Positions 46,846 to 58,839 of a stretch of DNA of 64,000 nucleotides are shown here, piece after piece (the stretch's first letter is position 1; each line of letters starts with the position of its first letter). Where the stretch lies: the NCBI GenBank assembly GCA_022385805.1, contig MU277673.1, positions 740,511 through 804,510 of the forward strand. Direction: 5' to 3'. Below the pieces are notes generated by a model, which was given only the letters and a program-made list of their open reading frames with translations, searched no databases and was not told the DNA's origin. Made by a program: the position numbers and the translations under genes. The DNA is from Pilatotrama ljubarskyi (lineage: Eukaryota; Basidiomycota; Agaricomycetes; Polyporales; Polyporaceae).

Positions 46846-49800
46846 ATGGCTCCGAAGCAGCCCTGCGCAAAGTACCAATACGTCGTCACCTCCTCGGGCC
46901 CAAAGATCGTCCCCGTCCCTGATGCCGTCTCAAAGGACGAGGAGTCACCCTCAGACTACAACGCAGGTGGTTATCTCCAGGTCAAGATAAACGATACCTT
47001 CAAGAACGGAAGATACCTCGTCCTCAGGAAGCTCGGGTACGTATTCATACTATTCACCGGCGCCCCCGACAGAAGTTCCCGTCGCTACTTTGCCGGGGGA
47101 CACCCGCAGTGCGCCCGATACTCACCTCACACGACCAGATGGGGCCACTTTTCGACTGTATGGCTCGTCAAGGACAACCAGTACGTGTCTCTTCTCCTAT
47201 TGCTTCCCTCGGTTCTTCCGTCTATCTTGCATCCTCTCCAACGCGCTCTCTGGCCTGAAGGGCCGTTATCTTCGGCTCCGGATGTCTGCTGCCTCCTGCT
47301 GCTACGGACCTGCGCACTTGCCGCCTGTAACTGGCTGTCGCCACTCCGCCTGCTTTGTCTTGCGTACGCCAATATATGGTCTCACCACCCATCATCCCCC
47401 GGTGAATCACAAGTCAGATCGTTCTGCGTATGCGTCACCTTTGCTGGTTCGTATCGCCCCGGGAGCTTCACAGAACTTGAGCGCGGGAAGAATCTCACAC
47501 TTGCATCATGTATGCAGAGATGCCCGTAGCATACTCCTATGTTGCGTCAGGGTGGTGGTATCCTCTCTGCACCTATAACATGCCCGCAGACCGTACATGT
47601 ATCTGGAGGCCACTATCTACGCGTGGGGTTGGATGTCATGACGCGGGAGCCGTAATCTGCGTTAGTTCGTCAAGTTACGGCTCCCGTGCGGCGTGTCTAC
47701 GTTAGGAAATATCTCAGAATATGAACTGACATACCCGCCCGCAGAACCAACCGTCATTCCGCCCTCAAAGTCGTGAAATCAGCCGGTCGATATGCTGAGA
47801 CCGCACGCGACGAGATCAAGCTCTTGCGCCAAGTAATGGACGCCAACCCCACACACCGCGGGCGGAATCATATTGTCTCCTTCTTGGACCATTTCGAGCA
47901 CAACGGCCCAGACGATAGCCATATTTGCCTCGTATTCGAGCCGTTAGGCGAGAATTTGCTCGCCCTCATTGAGCGCCACAAGAAGACCGGCGTAGCGGTC
48001 GATCTTGTGCGCGTCATTGCCAAGCAGATGCTGCTCGGGCTGCAGTATCTGCACGACGAGTGCGATCTTGTGCACACGGACATCAAGCCCGAGAATATCC
48101 GTAGGTCATCGTTGAAAGCTCCATTGAATGTCAGATTCTGACGGACATGCTTGGTAGTTATTTCGATACCCGACGTCGAGGCCCACATCCAGGCCGAACT
48201 CTCCCGCTCGCCTTCTCCGACATGTAGGAAGGTCGCCGTACCTCCCAAGCAGCTCACACGAGCTACTATAGCCATCCCCCAACGCAAGAGTGGTCGCGAG
48301 CGACAGGTGCAGATCTTCGACTCGCAGCCGCTCCCCAGCCCCTCATCCTTCAGCTGCCCGAACTCCCCCGCGCGGCTTAGCTATATCTCCCGCGTTGCCT
48401 CGGCGCAAAGCGCGTCCGCCGCCCTCGCTTCATCCTCCTTGAAGAGCATGAACGGCATGCGAAGAGGGAGCATCAGCAAGCTCGCGCTGTCGAGCAGCCA
48501 CTTCAAGTCCGGTTCATCCACACCCGACACGTCGGACGAGTCGAGCGGGAGCGGGAGCTCGGGCTCTGCGTCTGGTTATGACTCGGTGCTCGTGTCGTCG
48601 AGCCTGGCGACGTCGCTGAGCAACGACACCCCGCCAAGCTCCATCAACAGTATGACGATGGGCATGAGCAAGCTCGCGCTCAGCGATTCAGCCAAGGCGA
48701 AGGGCAAAGGCAAGGAGCTTCCGCCTTGCACCTGCACCTGCGGCGAGCAGATCCCCGCCGAGGCGGGCGATCAGCCCGACTTCAAGCCTACACAACACCT
48801 CGCGCGACCAGCCGCTGGGCCATCATTACTCACCCAGACCGCCCCCCACAACCTCGCTCCCCAACGCTCCGCCTCCACCTGCTCACAGCATCCACACTCA
48901 CCCCAGTCCCCTCGCTCACAACTACTCGACACCGACCTCGAACTCTCAGAGCCTATGCCTCCCCCACTCCCCATCTCGATCAAGATCGCCGACCTCGGGA
49001 ACGCGACTCCAACGAAGAAGCACTATACAGAGGATATCCAGACGCGGCAGTACCGCGCTCCAGAGGCGATCGTGGGGCGCACGGACTGGGGTGCGACGGC
49101 GGATATCTGGAGCGTGGCGTGTGTCGTCTTCGAGCTGCTCACGGCGGAGTACCTGTTCGACCCGCAGGGCCAGGGCGACCTGTTCGGCAAGGACGACGAC
49201 CACGTCGCGCAGATCATCGAGCTCCTCGGCGACTTCGGCGAGACCAAGTGGGGCGGGCGATTCAGCAGGGAGCTGTTTGATAGCACAGGTGAGCGTCGCT
49301 TCTCGCGTCCTTGGCTCTCGAGGGCCTCTTTATATGATTCCTTTGTTGGGGCATGTGTATGTGCCTGCTTCGGATTCGTATTTGGATTCGGCGCGCACTG
49401 CGTTGATGCTGCGATCCTGGCTTTTTGCCTTCCATTCCAAATCGGGCTACCTCATCGGAGGTGGCGCGTGTAGGCGGACTGCCCTCCGGGGCCTGTTGCC
49501 CTGCGGTCGCTTGAATTTCACAGCGAGAAGCGCGGTCAGCGTTACCGCACCGGTGACGACAGGCTGAGGCCCCGAGGATCGACGCAGTCATGGCACTACC
49601 ATCGCGCTGCTTGCCTTTCCGGGCGACCTGTGGACGAAGAGCCCTGTTTCGCCTTTTGTTCTTGCGTTCTGCGTTCTTGTGGCGTGTTGTGTGATGGTAT
49701 GGCAGACTTACTGACTATGCCCTTTCCTGCTCCCCTTGGCCTGCACGCTTCCCTTCCATACCCGGTCTACCGCTTGCTCGACAACTCGACAAACCGACGC

Positions 49801-50075
49801 CCACTCATTGCACGCCGTCACGCCATCGCTATCTCTTGTCGGGACTTGCGACGCGAACAGGCGCGCTGCGATACATCCGGAACTTGAAGCCGTGGCCGCT
49901 GAAGCGGGTGATGGTGGAGAAGTACCTATGGTCAGAGCGCGACGCTGACGCGCTCTGCGCGTTCCTCGAGCCGATGCTCGTCATCGACCACCGGAAGCGC
50001 GCTCAGGCGCGCGACATGGTCGACCATCCGTGGTTGGAGGTCGACCCGCTCAGCGAGGATCTGTGGGGGTGGTGA
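46846..50075 (+). CDS. SR-protein kinase (SRPK / Sky1 / Dsk1 family)
   Basis: Serine kinase that phosphorylates RS domains of SR proteins and controls their nuclear import and splicing activity. The start at 46846 is followed by SDYNAGGYLQVKINDTFKNG and YLVLRKLG, then WGHFSTVWLVKDNQTNRHSA and LKVVKSA (ATP-binding lysine), IVSFLDHF, and HTDIKPENIL (catalytic loop, TD form typical of SRPK). Next comes a spacer of about 280 residues, Ser/Pro-rich, splitting the kinase as in all SRPKs. The second half has IKIADLGNAT, TRQYRAPEAIVG, TADIWSVACVVFEL and DHVAQIIELLGDF. It ends HPWLEVDPLSEDLWGW, TGA 50073. Two introns are about 570 nt (47181-47744 and 49289-49860), ten times the local norm; the first holds a strong hairpin. 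Confidence 0.93.
47644..47686 (+). other. Stable hairpin inside the SRPK intron
   Basis: Perfect 12-bp inverted repeat, CGGGAGCCGTAA at 47644-47655 and TTACGGCTCCCG at 47675-47686, with a 19-nt loop. G.U pairs extend the stem at both ends and one C-G pair follows outside. It lies 58 nt before the intron's 3' splice site, between the likely branch region and the body of the intron. Confidence 0.6.
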
Positions 50076-51267
50076 GCGCCTTTAGGCGCTTACTGTGCCC
50101 GAGCGCCGAAGGGTCGCACCCTTGCGACGTTGACGGCGAGTCCGCGCCCCCGGGGCATCAAGACGCAGTGCATCGAGCATCCAACGCTTCGCCAGTGCTC
50201 GCGTTTGATGTCTTTGGTGGACGGGCATTCGTTCACTTGGGCGGCTATGGCGAGCGATTGCGCGGGAGATGGCGTGACGCGGCTGTGGACGTTCCCTCTC
50301 GCAAACCTAACCCTTCCCTTCATCTTCTCAGAGACGGTGTGTGCCGGCTTTTCTTCGCATTTTCGCGTTTTCGCGTCTTCTCGATGTTTAGTGTGTAATT
50401 TGGGCCCCCTGTTGTTCCCCCTCTTCACGTTCCTGCTTCTGCTTGTTGTGCAATCATGCGTGCAATCATGCGTGCTTCCTTCCGTCGCTCCTCCCACATT
50501 CTATGTTGTACCATCCCATTCCGCACTCGTGTGCTTCTCTTGCACGAACTCTGACTTATACTTTATCGCCGGCGCACTGTTTCCGTTCCTTCTCACCCGT
50601 TTCCTCTTTGCTCTTCATCACGGTTCCTGCTGCAATCCTACTAGACGCTAGACTGCAACTGCTTCCGCTTCATTCCGCCTTGCCCGCCCTTTGCGTACGT
50701 ACTGCATGCGTAACCCCCGCCTAATCATCCCCTTCCTCCCTCTTACACCCATGCGCCTCTCCCGCGTCATCCCATTGCCGCCTCTTGACCCACACCCCAT
50801 GCCTCCCGTTAGCTAGGGTACCCTGTCCCCCTAACGCTTATTCCTACTACTGCTACTAGACACTCGCGGCGCCGCGGTGCGTGCACGCGCAGGTGTGCTC
50901 CCTTCCTGCCTCTTCTCTTGCTTTCGCGCTGTAGCTATGTCTCTTCCTGGTCCCGACACAACTGTACATAGTCTAGAGCCTCGTCCGCATAAATCTGCAA
51001 TGGTTTCTCTCTCTCTCGTCATCGTTGCCTTGCGTAGTGGTGCGACGTATCTCCGCCGTGCTTTCCCTGCGCTTGAAGGCGTCTTCTGGAGATTGATCAC
51101 CTCGGAGAGTTGAAGTAAATCTGTAGCCTAATGCGATGGGCGCTTGCACGGGGGCGCTACAATTGTGACCCCGCTTACGGAAATTTGCGAGTGACTGGGG
51201 CAAGGCGCGGTTGCGTGAGGACGCAACTTGCGCTCTACTCGTCATCATCGTCTCCTGTGTCGAGTAC
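50076..51267. other. Intergenic region between SRPK and SR-protein genes
   Basis: 3' side of SRPK, then 5' side of the next gene. It contains a tandem 12-bp repeat (GTGCAATCATGC twice, about 50448-50471) and many TTCC/CTTCC pyrimidine runs. No gene recognised. Confidence 0.45.
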
Positions 51268-53591
51268 ATGGCCGCCTCCCCCATCGCCACTGCCAACGGC
51301 GACGAGCAAGCACATACACAGCACCCCAGCAAGTGGAACAACCAGATGGACGTCGAGCCCGCCCGCGACCACATGGGTCCAGGCGGCGACATGGACACCA
51401 ACGGCGCCTCCCATCCCGCCGACGACCGCGGTGCTCCTGGCCAGGATCCCGCCGACTATCCCGCCCCGGCCTCCGTTGCGGGCAGCAACACGGACACTGC
51501 TGTTGCGCGTGGCGACGCAGCTGCGCGCGGCGAGAAGCTCGTCAAGGTGCTTACCACGTCTCTCGTTATGTGCCGTTTAGTGTCCTCTCTCCTCTCTCAC
51601 TCCTCTTTGCGCTCTTGCCCTGTTGGCTCGCCCGTCGCCCTGCTCGCCCCACTTGTCTACCGCCCTCTGCTTGAGCTGACGCGTCGTCACGTCTGCTGCC
51701 CGCTGCCCTCCCTTACCCGTGGCCGGAGCTTGTCATGTTGCTCGTTCGAATAATTGGACACACAGGACCCTGTGACATGGCAACCATCGTCCACGAAAGT
51801 ACTTGTGCCATTGTGGGCCTGCTGTGCGGTGAATTCGACTTTGCAGGGCTTGTCCGCGGGCTTGGGCTGTCTGCTCTGATCAGCATCGTGCGCCTCTCTC
51901 GAGCGTCGCTCAGTTTCTGCTTTCTTCCATTGCTGCTTGCTGGCATCTGCTTGTGGCGCATTTGCTGACGGCTTCTGCTCTCATGCATCCTGTCCTGGGC
52001 AACCTTCTATGGCTTCCCTGTGACTCCAGCCGAACAAGGTCTACATCGGCGGACTTCCGGAACATACTCGCAAGGAGGACCTGGAGAGTTGCTTTGGCAA
52101 GATTGGCAACATCGTCAACATCGAGCTGAAGTACGTACGATCTCTCGCTATCGGTGTCGCGCTTACTGAGCGGGCTGTGCATCGTGCGAATAGGGTGGGG
52201 TATGGCTTCGTCGTAAGTTATCCAGAACTCGATGACCCCCTGAGGGCCCAGAGTTGATTTTGCCCTCCGCAGGAATTCGATAACCGAGAGGCTGCGGAGG
52301 AGAGCGTGGCCAAATACCACGAGGGATACTTCATGGGCAACAAGATACGTGTTGAGATTTCTCATGGCGGTGGCAGAACCGCGAAGTACAGTGGCGACCC
52401 CGGGGCATGTTTCAAATGCGGCCAGATGGGTCATTGGGCCAGGTGGGTCATCACGCGTTCAGCCATACGGGCGCCAGGTAACTGACGCAGTTGGTTCTAT
52501 CTAGGGAATGCCCCAACCATCTTGCCAGTGGGTATGTATTCAGTATCGGACTTCCTGATTATATCGCTGAGTGCTTCGCTTGATTCCTTAGACGCCGCCC
52601 GGCCGGTGATGCTGCTCTCATTGACCGTATTCAGCCTCCCCGAGACTATCTGCCGCCCCCTCGGGACTACTATCGTGACTACCCTGGGTATCTTCCTCCT
52701 AGGGACCCCCGCTACTATGACTATCCCCCTCCGCCACCCCCTGGTCGGGAAAGTCGCTACGGGCGCCCTCCTTCGCCGCCTCCTAGGGACATCCGGGACT
52801 ACCCTCCTCCCCCGTTGCCTGTCCGCTCTGCTAGGGACTACGACGATTATAGGATGAGGGGTGCGCTTCCACCACCCCCCGCTCGCTACGACGCTCGCGG
52901 CTACTACCCGGAGGGCGAGCCTCTTCCTCCTCCTCCTGGGTATCCCCCTCGCGGCTACCCGCCGCCGCCTCCCAGGGACTACTACGACCGCTACGATAGG
53001 CGTGCCCCTCCTGCTGCGGACAGGTACGGCTCTTACCCGCCTCCGCCCGCTGTGAGACCTAGGACCCCGCCTGGTGCTCCGCCTGCTCGCTCTCGTGATG
53101 ATTACGACCGCCCGCCGGCTCGGTATGTGCTTGCGCTTTGTTGTGGGCTACCAGTCTCTCATGCTAGTTGCTCAGTGACTACCCGCCGGCTACTGAGACT
53201 CGAGGCAGACCTGTTTCCCCGCCCCCTGCTCGCTACGCGGACTATCCTGCCCGTTCCGGCAGCGTAGAAGCTACTCGCTACCAGTCAGTTCTTCCCCCGT
53301 GATTCTGATATTGTCATCCGGCTGACATTGCGGACTCGCAGTCGTCGCTCTCAGAGCCCTCCCTCTCGCTCTGCCTCTGGCGCTCCTTACGAGTCTACCC
53401 GCTACGAATCTGGTTCTGGCGGTGCTGCATACAACGGGGGCACCTCTGGCACTTATGCTGGCGGCAGTAGCTACACCGGCACTAGCGGCGCCGCTCCCCC
53501 GCCTCCTCGCAGCTCTGGCAGCACCAGGGACTACCCGCCCCCCCGCAGCGCCCGCGACGCCGAGCCGGCGAGCAGCTACCGCCGCACCTGA
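51268..53591 (+). CDS. RRM and zinc-knuckle SR-type RNA-binding protein
   Basis: Splicing-factor-like protein with the domain order of SRSF7/9G8 and plant RSZ proteins. The start at 51268 opens an acidic, disordered head of about 93 residues (MAASPIATANGDEQAHTQHP). After an intron of 483 nt (51547-52029) comes one RRM: KVYIGGLPEHTRKEDLESCF (RNP2) and GYGFVEF (RNP1). A CCHC knuckle follows, CFKCGQMGHWARECP. The long tail is built of PPPRDYY, RYGRPPSPPPRD and similar units, with RS dipeptides mainly near SRRSQSPPSRSAS. It ends SSYRRT, TGA 53589. It lies directly downstream of an SR-protein kinase gene on the same strand, and may be a substrate of that enzyme class. Confidence 0.9.
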
Positions 53592-54195
53592 TGTTTCTCA
53601 GTGCGCTACGGCCTCTCACTAGCCCCACCCAGTCAATACACATCTCTCCGGGGAGGCCTCTAGACCGTCCATCGAATACACGTTTCCTATCTTGGCTTGC
53701 GTCCTATGCTTGTCGAGAGCCTATGATTGAATTGCCTGCGTCCCTGGTCTTGGCTAACTTATGAACACGATCGGCCACTTTGAGGAGTCGGACGGCGTAC
53801 CGGGTGCTGGGGCAGCTCGTACTACGCGTAGATGATCGCCTGTCTGTGTCCCGTGTTCTGTGATTGTGATTCTTGACTGTTCCCCCTCCTCCCCTCTCGC
53901 TCGCTGCGCTACGCTCCCCTATCCATCGAAACTTGCTATCGTCTAGTCGTCTCTTGCCGCTTCCCTTCCCCCCCTTCTGATGTACATAAAATAAACCCAG
54001 ATCTTTTGTGGACGATCTTGTGTACGGAGTTGACCTATACACTGACACCATGTGTTGTCGCAAAACCTCAGGCGTGATGCAAGCAAGATATCTCAAAGGC
54101 ACGGCGCGCATATATGCCAGCATTTGTACAGGGGATAATGTCCGTGAAGGCCGCCGACGCGATATTATTGCACGCTCTACATGTATGCAGGTCTA
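53592..54195. other. Convergent 3' intergenic region
   Basis: Between the ends of the SR-type and Rieske genes. It contains an AATAAA-like element (ATAAAATAAAC at about 53984) and pyrimidine tracts. No gene seen. Confidence 0.45.
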
Positions 54196-55345
54196 TCAAC
54201 CAATGATGAGCTTGCCCTCCGCCTCGTTGAAGTCGTACTGGGGGACCTCGAGGTTGAGCTGCGAAAAGGCCGTAGTGAGTGACACATGCAGGATCTATAC
54301 AGATGTTCAGACTTACAGGTGCGGGGCCCTTGCGAATACGTCCGGCTACGAGGCGATGAGCTAGCCATCGACAAGACACTAGCGGTGCACTTACAGATAT
54401 CGTAGTGGGAACCGTGGCACGGGCAGAACCTGCGGACGAACGTCAGTCGAAGGTCGTGTTTCAACAAACCCATTGAATACCCACCAGCCTCCATAGTCAC
54501 CGGCCTCACCGATGGGCACGCAACCCAAGTGGGTGCAGACACCGAGCATGACAAGCCACTCGGGCTTCTTCGCCCGCTGTTCATCGGGCTCGGGGTCGCG
54601 GAGGCTCTTCCAGTCGGTGTTCCGCGCCTCCTCAATCTCGTCCGGCGTGCGGTGGCGGATGAAGACGGGCTTGCCGCGCCATTTGATGATGACGTTCTTG
54701 CCCTCGGGGATGGACGCAAGCTCGACCTCGACGCGCGCCATCGCAAGGACGTCCGCGGACGCGGACATCGTCGCGAGGAACTCCGTCACCGTGGACTTGG
54801 CGGCGGACGCGGAGAGCAGGCCGAGCGAGCCGATCATGAAGTACGCGAGCCCGCGGTTCGTGGTGTCGCTCTTGGCCTGGTACTTTGAGAAGTCGGGCAC
54901 CTGGGGCGCATCACGGACGACGGCGGACGTGTGCATGAGGCTCTTCTGGAAGACGCCGGTCACGGGAGCTGTTGTTGTATGCGCAAAGCGGGAGGTATGA
55001 GCAGGGGTTTACAAGGAGAAGCCAACCCGCAAAAATAACACGAGCCAGAGCGACCTTCAACCCGCCCCGGAGGCTCGCTCATCGACCGTTTATAGCAAAG
55101 TGAAGCTCACCAGCAGCATACGACTTCGAGACGAGGCCGAGGGTAGACGTCCGGGAGACGCTGCCAGCCCACTTGGGGGGAACGTCAGAGCGGGGGCCGG
55201 GTACGCTGTGTCCGTGGTCGTGCCCGGGACCGGCGGGCGAGCGGACGGCAAAGTTGATATACGGCGCGAGGGGCACGCCCGAGGCGAGCGTGCGCACGGT
55301 GGGAGGGATGGTGACGGCCCTTTTGGTGAGCTGGACGGCAGCCAT
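54196..55345 (-). CDS. rip1: Rieske iron-sulfur subunit of complex III
   Basis: [2Fe-2S] subunit of the mitochondrial cytochrome bc1 complex, which passes electrons from ubiquinol to cytochrome c1. The start at 55345 opens a basic mitochondrial presequence (MAAVQLTKRAVTIPPTVRTL). After an intron of about 150 nt come DFSKYQAKSDTTNRGLAYFM, a single inner-membrane helix (GSLGLLSASAAKSTVTEFL), and the head domain VIIKWRGKPVFIRHRT. Both cluster motifs are intact: CTHLGC and CPCHGSHYD, each giving one Cys and one His ligand. The end is GRIRKGPAPLNLEVPQYDF, TGA 54196. Choosing the acceptor TCGTAG restores the conserved SHYDISGRIRKGP. About 270 residues. Confidence 0.95.
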
Positions 55346-55709
55346 GGCGAGGGGCGCTGGATGGACGAGGTGGAGGGAGGCGAGCTCGCTGTCTGCGGTG
55401 ACGACCGCAAACTCGGGCGGAGTCTGAATTAGGCGCCGGTCTGAGCCCGTCCCGTTCTTCTCCGCCGCCAGCGCTCCCAATCCCCGCGCCGTGATAGGCT
55501 GGCAGGGCCTAGGGCGGCCTGGATAAGCCCCAGGTAGTGCTGTTTGCTCCAGGTAAGCACACCTGATAAGCGTGCATTCATAAACATACAAGGTTTCCAA
55601 TCCCTTTCAACACGGGAGCGTTTCTAATTCATACAGCAATAAAGCCTTCGTACTGTAGTCTATAGTCTATGGTCTTCGCATTTACCTCTACCATGTCCAT
55701 CTCTGAGCT
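55346..55709. other. Short intergenic region
   Basis: Between the Rieske start and the GDPD stop, both minus strand. No feature recognised. Confidence 0.4.
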
Positions 55710-57414
55710 CAATGAAACATCATCGTCTGCCTGTGTAGGTGCTCCTTGATACACCCCAAGACTCGTTGCTTGGGATACTTCGGTGCTGCAGGCAATCCCC
55801 GCTGCTGCACTAGCCTCCTAACCACGTCAGGGTCTGTTGGGGGCCGTCAGCGGACGAGGTCATACAGGAGATCATGAGAGCATACAATCGGTGATGATCC
55901 CGTCAACTCTCCAGTCGAGCAGCTGTTCTACGATATTCATCCTATTCACCTGCGGCGCGCCGCGTCAGCACCTGTGCGGCGTGCATTCCACCTTGGACGA
56001 GTTTGACCCACCGTGAAAGGCTTCACCAGCATTCCCAGCCTGTGCGCCTCCTCGACCATCTCCCGCGTCGTGAAGGCGACGTATCCCTCCATTTCTGGGT
56101 CCGGGACTGGTGTCTCGAAGGACTCGGCCGAGGGCGAAAGGATGTCCGCGCGGATGTGGTGCGCAGCCTGTGCGACCTGCGCAGAGAGCGTGGGGCCGGG
56201 GAAGGTGTCGAGACGCAGGCCGGCAAGCCATGGAGTCGTCGAGTTGTCTGGCATGACGCCGGTCTCGCTACAGGGCAGTCAGCACCGTATCGCACAGATT
56301 TACGAGAGCAGATCGGCTTACTCGTCGATGAGCGCAGACGTTGTGATCGAACTGTCAAGTTGCTGAGGTTCCGATAGCCTGTCAGGAGGACGCTCATCCG
56401 GCTTTCATATGAGATGCCGCACCTTCATCGCAACCAAGGTTCTCCAGTCGAAGCTCTGGTACTGCCCGGTCCAGCCAGTAAGTCCCGCACCCGTCACCGC
56501 CGAAGCACGCATGATTCACGCACAGTAATGGCACCCTTGTATGGGCTGCGCTTGAAGACCTCGTACTGCTTCTCGACGAAGTCCGTGACGCCGAACGTGC
56601 GATTCGGATGCCGCGCGTCGACCTTGGACTCGATGTTCCAGAGCACTTCGTGGTGCGGGTCGGCGCATTCGACGAAGTCGAAGAGCTCTTGTAGGGTGGA
56701 TATCCGAGTGCCCGGATACGTCAGCTGCATGGCTGCGTCCACCCCGTAAGTCAGAGGGAGGCAGTGGAAGAGTGGAGAGACGTACGGTAGCCGTGCTGGC
56801 GTTTTGACCCACAGTCTATCGTACGGAGCTGCGCGAGTGTGAGGTTGGCAATGAACTTCCCGACATACGGGAAGTCGGGATCGCCGGGGTACTGCAGTCC
56901 TCCGTCAGTGAAAGAAGAATAGGCAGGCGAAACGAGACTCACGAGCGGCCCCGTGTCTATGCACTTCGCGGCGGTAATCTCCTCATCGTGCCATACGACG
57001 ACGTGTCCGTCCTGGACATTGTTCTATACGAAGCTCGCGCTGGAGCAACGAAGTAATCACCTTCGTGATGCCGTTGTCAAGCTCAAGGGTGGTTGCGCCG
57101 TGGATGAGAGCCCTGTCAACGTGCACACGGTCGGTATCGTACGCCACGCTGTGGGGAGCCCACAAACCACGCACCATGCAAAGCTCGGCAAGGTGTTCTC
57201 TACGGTATTTCCTCTCCCGCCTCTGTGCGCCTGGGACGAAGTGTGCCACCGCTAATGAGTACGTAAAACAAGCATTGAAGCTAACTGTGCGTGCCTGGAC
57301 GTCAAAAAACCGGCGGTGGCTGGCGGCTGGAGCGAGTGGGCGCTGCGCGGGAGAGGCGAGGATCATGAAGGCCTCGCTTGCGAGGTTAGCGACGAGGGCT
57401 AGGGGCGCGAACAT
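55710..57414 (-). CDS. Glycerophosphodiester phosphodiesterase
   Basis: Hydrolyses glycerophosphodiesters to glycerol-3-phosphate and an alcohol, using a metal ion. The start at 57414 gives a hydrophobic, signal-peptide-like head (MFAPLALVANLASEAFMILA). The GDPD barrel follows: FFDVQAHRGGRGNTVENTLP (catalytic His-Arg, Glu), LELDNGITKDGHVVVWHDEE (Glu, Asp and the second His), YPGDPDFPYVGKFIANLTL, ISTLQELFDFVE, VLWNIESKVD, YQSFDWRTLVAMKQLDSS, and INIVEQLLDW-type end with DGIITDYPDVVRRL. All active-site residues are visible. Stop TGA at 55710. About ten introns; the first (57231-57294) uses a GC donor, since that choice alone keeps the conserved DVQAHRGGRG junction in frame. About 390 residues. 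A secreted or vacuolar enzyme is likely. Confidence 0.9.
57231..57294 (-). other. GC-AG intron in the GDPD gene
   Basis: 64-nt intron with donor CAG/GCACGC and acceptor CCCAG. It joins FFDVQ to AHRGGRG, matching the family's conserved start of the barrel. The nearest GT (six bases earlier) would delete VQ. Confidence 0.6.
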
Positions 57415-58373
57415 GACTGTACGCGAGCAGCCGCAGGAAAGCAGAGCAGACGCGAAGGCGGGGCCGGTGGTGGGGACGAGGGATTTGCTCGGGCAGACTC
57501 GCGTTTTACCCTTCTCCGAACGACTGTACGGGCGTACATGAGATGATCAGGACACACAGCCCAACACAGGACGAATATGGCGTCAACCGCCATCCGCGCC
57601 GGCGTCGAGCACGTTCCACGTTCGTCCCCGCGGTAGCCTGAGCCTGTCGCTCGGCGGGGAGGCTGGGGCTCGTCGCGCGTGTGCAGTACGAACGTTCATG
57701 GAGATCCGCCCGAAATGGTAACGCACACGCCTTTTCGGGAAACGGGCTGGCTGTGTGTGGACATCCGCGCGACAATTTTCCGCCGCGTTCACGGAGGAGA
57801 GGAGGGAACGGGGGAGTTTCGCCGGGGGATCGGAGGTCAAGCAAAGGCCTATCACTGCGGGGAACGTGCAAGGCCCGCTGGCGTCGGTCACTGTATGGTG
57901 GATCCTCCATATGCGTCTGGGAATGCATGACTGACGCATAAGTATCATGCCGTCATAGGCCCTCCGGAAGACATAAGGAATATATGGATGGGCAAGCAGA
58001 AAATAGCTTCAGAATCGGTAGGCTTCGTTCGCGGTAGTTGCTAGAGGCGCTGCAGCGCTGTGTGGTAAGTTCCCGGATCATACCGACCCAGCTCGACGAC
58101 ACCCTTGATTCGTTCTAATAGATGAACGTCAGTTTATCTGACTACGATCCTTATGGTACGCACCAAGCCTTTATTGGACCACCGACGACCAGGCAACATA
58201 CAGTACCCCGGTACTGTCATTCTGGGAGTGTACGGTGCCGGCAAGCGCAAGTGAGGAAGCACAGCCCCGGATGGAATGCGAGCAGAGCGAGAGCAATGAG
58301 ACACTATCCTATGAGAGACAATATGATACAGCAGAGAGATAGCAGTAGGACGAACTGATGCATGTATGCAGCG
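57415..58373. other. Intergenic region upstream of the GDPD gene
   Basis: Between the GDPD start and the Cox19 stop. No gene recognised; overlapping frames on both strands lack motifs. Confidence 0.45.
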
Positions 58374-58839
58374 TCATACGTTCGGCCTGTCCTTCGGATT
58401 GTCCTTTGCCACACTACTCGTACTGTCGCTCTCCCCAACGCCGCTCAAGCCCAAATTCCTCCAGTCATCACGCTCCATCAGACCGCTAGGATAGCGTCAG
58501 AATCAAAGAAGGCTGAAGATGGATGAGGCAGGCTCACCGAGACATCCGGCACTCGAGGTAGTCCTTGTTCAGATGCCGGCAGGGCGTGGAGTTACTACCG
58601 TTCTTCCGTAGACAGTCTAGGTACATCTGCATGTACTGCTTGCACTCCCCTGGACGACCCTATGTCAATACAGAGCTAGCGGGCTGGCTATGAGGGGTGC
58701 TCACCATAATGATCCAAGGGAAACGAGCCTCGATCCTGTAAGGCTCAGCGAGTGCCAATTACGCGCATACATGCGGTAGACATACCGGAGACGTGACCGA
58801 GAATCCGCCAGATATTGATGGTGGCCGACCGAAAGACAT
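58374..58839 (-). CDS. cox19: Cox19, twin CX9C cytochrome oxidase assembly factor
   Basis: Small intermembrane-space protein needed for copper delivery to cytochrome c oxidase. Four short exons: 58786-58839 (MSFGRPPSISGGFSVTSP), 58705-58735 (DRGSFPLDHYG), 58538-58649 and 58374-58485. The third carries both CX9C motifs, CKQYMQMYLDC and CRHLNKDYLEC, which form the coiled-coil helix-coiled-coil-helix fold. The fourth begins GLMERDDWRNLGL, a Cox19 hallmark, and ends KDNPKDRPNV, TGA 58374. Each exon is too short to stand out as an open frame; it was found by joining phases. About 100 residues, usual for the family. Confidence 0.92.
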
